Part shown: positions 1 to 6,600 of the stretch, one piece after another
Layout of the letters: each line of letters opens with the position of its first letter
Position numbering within the stretch: the stretch's first letter is position 1
Virus record (IMG/VR): IMGVR_UViG_3300020477_000152
Location: 1 to 21,819 of that record
DNA: 21,819 nucleotides
Direction: 5' to 3' (one strand)
Origin: a virus
Made by a program: the position numbers and the translations under genes
Notes under the pieces: model-generated
Databases searched by the model: none
Seen by the model: the letters and a program-made list of their open reading frames with translations, nothing else
What the model was told of the DNA's origin: nothing

Positions 1-843
1 TTTTTACAAAATGATACAATATTTTTAACTGTACATATGAACGATGTTGTTGAAAGATTAGGTAGAAAACCTATGTCAGGAGATGTTGTTGAATTCCCTC
101 ATATGAAAGACGATTATTCATTAGATGAAAGTATACCAATTGCACTTAAAAGATATTATGTTATAGAAGATGTAAACAGAGCGGCAGAAGGATTTAGTCA
201 AACATGGTGGCCGCATTTATTAAGATTAAAATTAAAAACACTAGTTGACGCACAAGAATTTAGAGATGTTATAGGCGACGCTACTACAACTGGTTCTGTA
301 GCAAATTATATGTCAACTTATAATAGAGAAAAAACTATTAATGATCAAATAGTTGCACAGGCAGAACAAGATGCACCTAAATCAGGATTTAATTACAAAC
401 AATATTATGTTGCACCAATTGATGAAAGAGGAAATATTAGAACCGATAATGTTAATACAACTGATAGAATTAGTACAGATAAACCAATTAATTCAGTAAT
501 AGATTCGCCGGCGGCATCACATTATGGCTTCTATATGGACGGAGATGGCGTTGCACCAAATGGACATCCTGCAGGATTTGGGATTTCGTTCCCAACTGCG
601 AATGTTGATAAGGGTGATTACTTCTTAAGAACAGATTATCTACCAAATAGATTGTTCCGTTTTGATGGAACCAGATGGGTTAAAATGGAAGATTCAGTTA
701 GAATAACTATGAGTAATACTGATTCGAAAGTAAATTACAAAACAGGTTTTGTTAATAATACAACGTCAAGTACTATTAATGGTTTAACTGTAGAACAAAG
801 GCAATCATTATCAAATGCATTGAAACCAAAGGCTGACAACTAA
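1..843 (+). CDS. T4-like neck/virion structural protein (gp14-like), 5' end outside window
   Basis: The frame is open from base 1, so the ATG at 37 is probably internal and the gene starts upstream; 280 codons are visible before the TAA at 841-843. Recognisable segments are RLGRKPMSGDVVEFPHMKDD (just after residue 20), YYVIEDVNRAAEGFSQTWWPH, and near the C terminus GDYFLRTDYLPNRLFRFDGTRWVK. These recall a conserved virion protein of marine T4-like phages. The position directly before a gp15-like gene matches the T4 order 14-15, so a neck (gp14) role in joining head and tail is the best guess. It overlaps the next gene by one base (TAATG), which suggests translational coupling. The structural role is fairly safe; the gp14 identity is inferred from remembered family features and gene order. 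Confidence 0.72.
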   Translation, partial: FLQNDTIFLTVHMNDVVERLGRKPMSGDVVEFPHMKDDYSLDESIPIALKRYYVIEDVNRAAEGFSQTWWPHLLRLKLKTLVDAQEFRDVIGDATTTGSVANYMSTYNREKTINDQIVAQAEQDAPKSGFNYKQYYVAPIDERGNIRTDNVNTTDRISTDKPINSVIDSPAASHYGFYMDGDGVAPNGHPAGFGISFPTANVDKGDYFLRTDYLPNRLFRFDGTRWVKMEDSVRITMSNTDSKVNYKTGFVNNTTSSTINGLTVEQRQSLSNALKPKADN

Positions 844-2288
844 TGCTACATTTTTACGACGGACAAATTAGAAAATTTTTAACTCAATTTATAAGAATTT
901 TGAGTAACTTTTCTGTGGAAACAGGAAAAGGTAAAGATGATACAGTAACTTTAAGACAAGTTCCAGTTGTATATGGAGATATGACACGTCAAGTTGCAAA
1001 CATTATAAGACAAAATTCAGAAAATGCATTACAATATGCACCAAGAATTGCCGCTTATGTTAGAGAATTAAATTATGATAGAGAAAGAATGCAAAATCCT
1101 TATCATATTGAAAAACAACATTTAAGAGAAAGAAATTATAACGAAACAACAGAACAATACGATAACAAATTAGGAGCAGGATATACAGTAGAAAAAGTTA
1201 TGCCTTCTCCTTTTAGATTAGAAGTTACAGCAGATATTTGGACAACAAATACAGATCAAAAATTACAAATAATGGAACAAATATTATATTTGTTTAATCC
1301 TGATTTTGAAATACAAAAAACAGACAATTATTTAGATTGGACAAGTTTAAGTTATGTTGAATTAACAAGTGTAACATTTAGTTCAAGAACAATTCCTATT
1401 GGTGCAGACACAGAAATTGATGTTGCAACATTAACTTTTTCTATGCCAATATGGTTATCACCACCTCTTAAAGTTAAAAAATTAGGTGTAATACAAAAAA
1501 TTATTATGAGTATATACGACGATGACGGCGGAATAGTGTCAGGATTAATTGATGGGTCATTATTAACAAGAAGTTATGTTACTCCAAACAATTATGGATT
1601 ATTAGTTACAGGAAATCAATTAAGATTATTAGGAAGTACAGGTACAAGTGTAACATCAGGTGGAGATGGATTTTACACAGGTGCTAAAGAGTCTGCAAGT
1701 TTAACAAATGACCCATTTGAAACATTTGGACCACCAATTAATTGGAAAGTTCTTTTAGATCAGTATGGTAAAGTTAGAAACGACACGTCACAAATTAGAT
1801 TAAAACAACCAAACGGAAACGAAATTATAGGAACTATTGCTACTAGTACTTTAGATGATACAATTTTATTATATAACATTGATCAAGATACAATTCCAGC
1901 AAATACATTAACGTCGGTTAAAAAAATAATTAATCCACTTACATATGCACCATCAAATCCACTAACAAATGATAGATATTTGATTATTGATCAAATTGGA
2001 GATTCTACTGCAACAGTACAAAGTTCAACTTGGGGAACATTAATTGCTTCAGTTGGAGATATTATTGAATATGACGGTAGTGCATGGAAAAAAGTTTTTG
2101 ATGCTAGTCATCCAGATTCAACACAACATTACGTTACAAATACCAATACAGGAATACAATATAGATTTAATGGAATAGAATGGGTTAAATCATATGAAGG
2201 AATTTATACTGGTGGTAATTGGAGTATTGTATTAGATGGTGGCGAGACTACAGGTTATAATGCTAGTTCAGACGCAACTACTCCTTGA
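843..2288 (+). CDS. Tail sheath stabiliser / tail completion protein, gp15-like with long C-terminal extension
   Basis: This is a 481-aa protein. The first ~230 residues follow T4 gp15, the terminator that caps the contractile sheath and joins tail to neck: an N-terminal FYDGQIRKFL, then RQVPVVYGD, then PSPFRLEVTADIW followed by QIMEQILYLFNPDF, and LTFSMPIWLSPPLKVKKLG. T4 gp15 is about 270 aa, so roughly 200 residues at the C terminus are extra. That extension contains two short motifs, IIEYDGSAWKKV and YRFNGIEWVKSY, resembling the FDGTRWVK motif at the end of the preceding protein. The start overlaps the stop of the preceding gene. Assignment to the gp15 family is good; the role of the extension is unknown. 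Confidence 0.82.
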   Translation: MLHFYDGQIRKFLTQFIRILSNFSVETGKGKDDTVTLRQVPVVYGDMTRQVANIIRQNSENALQYAPRIAAYVRELNYDRERMQNPYHIEKQHLRERNYNETTEQYDNKLGAGYTVEKVMPSPFRLEVTADIWTTNTDQKLQIMEQILYLFNPDFEIQKTDNYLDWTSLSYVELTSVTFSSRTIPIGADTEIDVATLTFSMPIWLSPPLKVKKLGVIQKIIMSIYDDDGGIVSGLIDGSLLTRSYVTPNNYGLLVTGNQLRLLGSTGTSVTSGGDGFYTGAKESASLTNDPFETFGPPINWKVLLDQYGKVRNDTSQIRLKQPNGNEIIGTIATSTLDDTILLYNIDQDTIPANTLTSVKKIINPLTYAPSNPLTNDRYLIIDQIGDSTATVQSSTWGTLIASVGDIIEYDGSAWKKVFDASHPDSTQHYVTNTNTGIQYRFNGIEWVKSYEGIYTGGNWSIVLDGGETTGYNASSDATTP

Positions 2289-2313
2289 TAAAATTACAAT
2301 AAATTGTTATAAT
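2285..2313 (+). promoter_or_regulatory. Sigma70-type promoter of the Nudix gene
   Basis: TTGATA at 2285-2290 (5 of 6 to the -35 consensus) and TATAAT at 2308-2313 (6 of 6) are separated by exactly 17 bases. The start point would fall at about 2319-2320, on the ATG of the Nudix gene, so the message would be leaderless. It contrasts with the TAAATA-type late motifs used elsewhere in the window. Confidence 0.6.
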
Positions 2314-2318
2314 AAACT

Positions 2319-2747
2319 ATGAAAGAAAATATAATCTGTTCAGGTGCTCTATTTTATTGTACATCTACCAAACGTTTTTTATTTTTGCAACGTACTGATG
2401 CTAAAACACGGGGTACTTGGGGGTTAACTGGTGGTCAAGCACGATATACAGAGTCAGCGTTTGAAGGTTTAAAAAGAGAAATAGAGGAAGAAGTTGGTAG
2501 TACTCCAGCATTTAAAAAAGTAATTCCTTTAGAATTGTTTACTTCAAATGATCAAAAGTTTTTCTTTCATACGTATCTTATAGCAATTGATTCAGAATTT
2601 ATTCCTAGATTAAACAAAGAACATTCAGGTTATTGTTGGACAGCTTTTGAATGTTGGCCTAAAAATTTGCATGGCGGATTAAAAAATACTTTAAACAATA
2701 AAAGTATAAAAGGTAAACTGCAAACGGTTTTAGATTTAATTGTTTAA
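2319..2747 (+). CDS. Nudix hydrolase
   Basis: This 142-aa protein has a full Nudix box (GX5EX7REUXEEXG): Gly39, Glu45, then Arg53-Glu54 and Glu57-Glu58 within REIEEEVG at residues 53-60. Upstream lies the usual beta-strand LFLQRT and the GTWGLTGG entry to the box. Nudix enzymes hydrolyse nucleoside diphosphates linked to another moiety, using Mg2+ or Mn2+ held by the box glutamates. Substrate cannot be told from sequence; oxidised nucleotides, dinucleoside polyphosphates, ADP-ribose or nucleotide sugars are all possible. The gene stands alone behind its own sigma70-like promoter inside a late structural region. No Shine-Dalgarno sequence precedes the ATG. The next small ORF begins at the base after its stop codon. 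Confidence 0.9.
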   Translation: MKENIICSGALFYCTSTKRFLFLQRTDAKTRGTWGLTGGQARYTESAFEGLKREIEEEVGSTPAFKKVIPLELFTSNDQKFFFHTYLIAIDSEFIPRLNKEHSGYCWTAFECWPKNLHGGLKNTLNNKSIKGKLQTVLDLIV

Positions 2748-2813
2748 ATGATTTGGGTATATATACTTTTATTACTATTCATTGCAATGGCAATTACTTT
2801 TAGTATGATATGA
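2748..2813 (+). CDS. Putative 21-aa single-helix membrane peptide
   Basis: The ATG follows the Nudix TAA with no gap. The predicted peptide has only an N-terminal MIWVY and then one uninterrupted hydrophobic stretch (LLLLFIAMAITFSMI). Its stop codon overlaps the ATG of the next ORF (ATGA). Such tight packing suggests translational coupling to the Nudix gene. Function is unknown. It is too short for coding potential to be judged, so this is a tentative call. Confidence 0.4.
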   Translation: MIWVYILLLLFIAMAITFSMI

Positions 2814-2896
2814 TAAGAAAATTAGTTATTTTTTTAATGGCGCTTTTTATAATTGCTATAATTATTTTATCTTTTTATGGTAACGCTGTTTATTAA
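2810..2896 (+). CDS. Putative 28-aa single-helix membrane peptide
   Basis: This ORF starts at an ATG overlapping the previous stop (ATGA) and reads MIRKLVIFLMALFIIAIIILS followed by a short polar tail ending at TAA 2894-2896. Two basic residues precede one predicted transmembrane helix, so an N-in orientation is likely. Function is unknown; a holin-like or membrane-modulating role is only a guess. Its last 30 bases overlap the 3' end of an opposite-strand ORF at 2867-3043, so both may not be real. Confidence 0.4.
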   Translation: MIRKLVIFLMALFIIAIIILSFYGNAVY

Positions 2897-3043
2897 GTCT
2901 CTTTTTCTTTGTATTTCCCAAATTTTAACTTGAGTTTCCCAATATTTTTCGTTTTCTAATTGTTCAGCAGAAGGTTCAGCAGTCCAAATAATATGATGTC
3001 CTGCTATCGAAATTAATGTTCCTGAAAATAAAAAGAGCTCCAT
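2867..3043 (-). CDS. Putative small protein, 58 aa
   Basis: The ORF begins with MELFLFSGTLISIAGHHIIW, a hydrophobic segment that could be a membrane anchor or buried strand, then a charged, tryptophan-containing helix (EQLENEKYWETQVKIWEIQ). It starts 12 bases after the stop codon of the upstream 211-aa fibre gene and fills what would otherwise be an intergenic gap. An AATAAATA motif lies 6 bases before the ATG, but this overlaps the tandem TAATAA stop of the previous gene and may be fortuitous. No Shine-Dalgarno sequence is visible. The product is not recognised; the amino-acid pattern looks protein-like rather than random. Confidence 0.5.
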   Translation of the reverse strand: MELFLFSGTLISIAGHHIIWTAEPSAEQLENEKYWETQVKIWEIQRKRDLINSVTIKR

Positions 3044-3055
3044 TATTCATATTTA

Positions 3056-3691
3056 TTAACCAGCACTAATTTTAACTGTTCCGCTGTCGTTCCAGAGTTG
3101 GCCTGCGTTGTTAGGATCACTTGTTGGCAAATCAGTTGCCATAACTTTTCCTGATTCGTTAACCATTACAGTACCACTTTGATCAGGAAATTTAATATCT
3201 CTTCTTGCAGTTGCATTGGTACCAAATAATCTAGTTTTTTTATATCCTGTTGTTTGTAATATTACAGGTTTATCTACGTGAACAATTACGCCATCGTTTT
3301 GTACGATTAACATTGATTTGTGTTGTCCAGCAACTCTTGTAGTAAAAACTAAAGCAGAATCATCTGTTCCTTTTTTTGCATCTCTAATTTTAGTATCAAT
3401 ACTTGCATAACGTATAGGATCACCATCGGAGTTTCTGCCTTTCCATTGTATTTTTCCTAATATATCGCCTTTTGCTGGACTGTCGGAAATTCTTTCCATG
3501 GTCATATGAGGACCGCCCGCAGAAGAATCTGCTCTAGTGATCATTAATATATTATTTTCACTAGTGGATGTATTTCTTACAACAAGTTTTTCTAATACTT
3601 GTTTTTTGTGAAAGTCACCGTCTTTATCCGTTACTGGTTTATTATCAGTATCGTCGTCTTCTACTTTCATTAAACTATATCGTTTTGGCAT
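3056..3691 (-). CDS. Fibre-associated virion protein, 211 aa
   Basis: A polar N terminus rich in Asp and Lys (about residues 1-35) precedes a beta-rich body. The last residues, LPTSDPNNAGQLWNDSGTVK plus ISAG, match an ending common in marine phage tail and virion proteins. The start is well defined: AAGGAGG lies just before the ATG, and the ATG overlaps the stop of the giant fibre gene by one base (TAATG), so the two are co-translated. It ends with a tandem TAATAA stop. It is probably an accessory or tip component working with the 1719-aa fibre; this is inferred from context. Confidence 0.72.
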   Translation of the reverse strand: MPKRYSLMKVEDDDTDNKPVTDKDGDFHKKQVLEKLVVRNTSTSENNILMITRADSSAGGPHMTMERISDSPAKGDILGKIQWKGRNSDGDPIRYASIDTKIRDAKKGTDDSALVFTTRVAGQHKSMLIVQNDGVIVHVDKPVILQTTGYKKTRLFGTNATARRDIKFPDQSGTVMVNESGKVMATDLPTSDPNNAGQLWNDSGTVKISAG

Positions 3692-6600
3692 TATTCCTCC
3701 TTAATATATTTTTTACCTGTTAGTTTTTCAATATCTTTAATCATTTCTTCCATATTAACTCTAACAGTTTTACCTGTTTTAGTATTTCTTGAGAAGTATT
3801 CCCATTCACCTTGTTTATTGTGTGGTGAAAGTTTTGTAACGTTACCTGCTTCATCTCTAACATATACTTCAGCACTTGCTGAATCGTCTTTAGCGTATAT
3901 ATGAGCATTGTTAGCCACACCAGATGGGTCACCTGATTCAACTGCCATTGCCATAACACCAGTTAAAGCAATACCAGTATTTGTTGTTTGTAATTTTGTG
4001 TTATTGTTATAATTTAAATCAACAGAAGTTGCCGCATTAAAAGTAGCCATTGTTTTTGTACCAGCGGCATTCATAAATGTTTGTGTGCCTGATCTATAAA
4101 ATATTGTACCTGTACCTGCGTCATCAATGTAACTGTTGTTACCATCATGATAAATTTCTAAATCACCACCAGTACCAACTTTTAATTTAACACTATCATT
4201 TAACGTAACGTGTCCTGTGTGTGTTTTTGCACCAGAAATTGTTTGTGCGTTAGTTGTTAAAACTTGTAATGATGTTGAAGCACCAGCCGCCACTCTTTTT
4301 ATGTGTGTTCTATAAGCATTAACAGTTGTTGATCCACCACTGGTACTTGCCGCGGATAATGTAACTGTTGTGCCTGATAATGCCGCTGTAAATGTTAATT
4401 GTCCTGTGCCTTTAGATGATACTTCTGGACCTTGTGAAACGTAAGCATCAGATCCATCACTTACAACAAACACTTCTGATATAGATGCTGGTGTACCCGA
4501 TTCACCTGAGTTATATCCAGTAATAACATAGTGAACTCCTGTGTATGAATCAGTTGAAAATGTATCTAGTGCTGTTGCTGAAGAAGATACAGTTGTTGCA
4601 CCTACAACTCCAGTATTTGTACCAGATGAATCTGATTCAGTATCACTTAATAAAATTCTGTACATTTTAACACCAGTGTTTGCTTCATTACCTGTTGCAC
4701 GTAATCGTACATCATTACTACTAATGTCTGCTGTTAATGTTATTAATGGATTATTTCCAGTGTATACGTCGTTGTATGTTGTAATAAAAGCATCAGTTCC
4801 GTTGTGAACAACTACACATTCTATATTTTGTAATTCAGTTTTTCCTGTATTGTTTGCACTAATATAATATTTTGCACCTCTATAAGAGCCTTTTGCCCAA
4901 GTGTCTATATTTTCTACAGCACTATCAACGTCAGAATTTAAAACAGTTGCAACGTTTCCAGTTGTTGCCGCAGTTGTTGAATCACCTAATCCTATTCTAA
5001 ACCATTTAACTGAGTTTACATCTGATGTTCCTGTTGCTCTTAATCTTACAGTACTACTTTGTATGTCTGCTGTATATGTAATTTGTTGATTACTTCCAGA
5101 TCTAACACCACCTCCAGATGCTACAAATGCCGTTGTATTATTATGTACTAAACTTATTTGATCAGTTGCAACCTCATCATTAATTTCATCTCTTGTTACT
5201 GCAAGATAAAATCCTGAGTCATATGAGCTAGATGTCCAAGTATCAATGTTAGTTGCTGATGTAGAGATTGATGTTGTTTCACCTGTTGTTGTATCGTCTG
5301 ATTCTGAAGTTGCGGCTGTTGTTGCTATACTTGTCCAACCACCAGAATCATATCTTTCATATGTACTTGTATCTGTGTTATAACGTAACATACCAACTAC
5401 ACTAGTAGAAGGTCTACTTGCTGTTGATCCTGTTGGAAGTGTTAATGCACCTGGTTCTAATTTAATATTATTGTGTGTAATATATAAATCGTCTGATGTT
5501 TGTCCAGATGCTCTGTAAATATTTGTTGATTCAATTGTTTTTCTTGCAAAATAAATTTTAGTATTAGGATTACAAGATGCTCTTAATCTTGCTTTACCGC
5601 TTGATACGTCTGCTGTAAATGTTGCAAGTTGATTGTTACCTGTTATAACAAAAGTCTCAGAAATTGTAGCATCAGATCCTGCCGCATTAACAGTTAAAGT
5701 TATTTCAGAGTTTTGATATTCAGATCCTGAAGTAAGATTTAAAAAGTATTTTGCAGTTTTATATTTGAATACGTCAAAAGAGTCAATAGTTTCTACTGTT
5801 GAATCAACGTCTCCAATTACATTATAAAATACATTATCATACGTACCTAGTTTTGTTTTAGAACCTAATCCTACTCTATATAAAAGTGCAGTTGCAGTTG
5901 TATTGCTTGAAGATAATGCGTTTAATGTAACTGTTGCTCCTGATATAGTTGCTGTAAAAGTATGTGAGTAACTGCCTGTACTTGATACTTTAGCAAAGTC
6001 AGTAAAGTAACAAGTTGTACCGTTATGAACTAAATTCATTTCTGATATTTGATATTCACTTGCAGTACTGTCTTTAGTTAATATGTAATATTTTACACCT
6101 TGATAATCTGTTTTTGTAAATTGATCTAATGTTGTTGCAGTAGAACCAATTGATGTTGATGCCTTTACAATCTTTGTGTTAGTTGCATCTTTTTGTTCGT
6201 TATGATCTCCTAATGCAACTCTATAAATTCTTAAATTTGTGTGTGTTGAATGGTTAGTTGCCGCAGATAATTGTACTATTTGTCCAGATATTGCAACTGT
6301 AAAATCACAAATTCTAGTTGAATCTTCGTTAACATCATAAACCGATACGTAAGGTGTTGAGTCATCATGAATAACACTAACTTTTACGTGGCCAATCATA
6401 CTTTGGTCATAGTCTTCTATTTCAATATCGTATATTGCACCTCGGTATGCGGCTATATCAAACTCATCAATTACTGCTGATGTTGTGCCTAATTTATAAA
6501 AATTAAATTGACTTACTGCTTGGTTGTCAGTTCCTGCTCCACCACCAGCATCAGCAAAACTTAAAGATCCTGACCCATCTGTTTGTAATACTTGAGTGTT

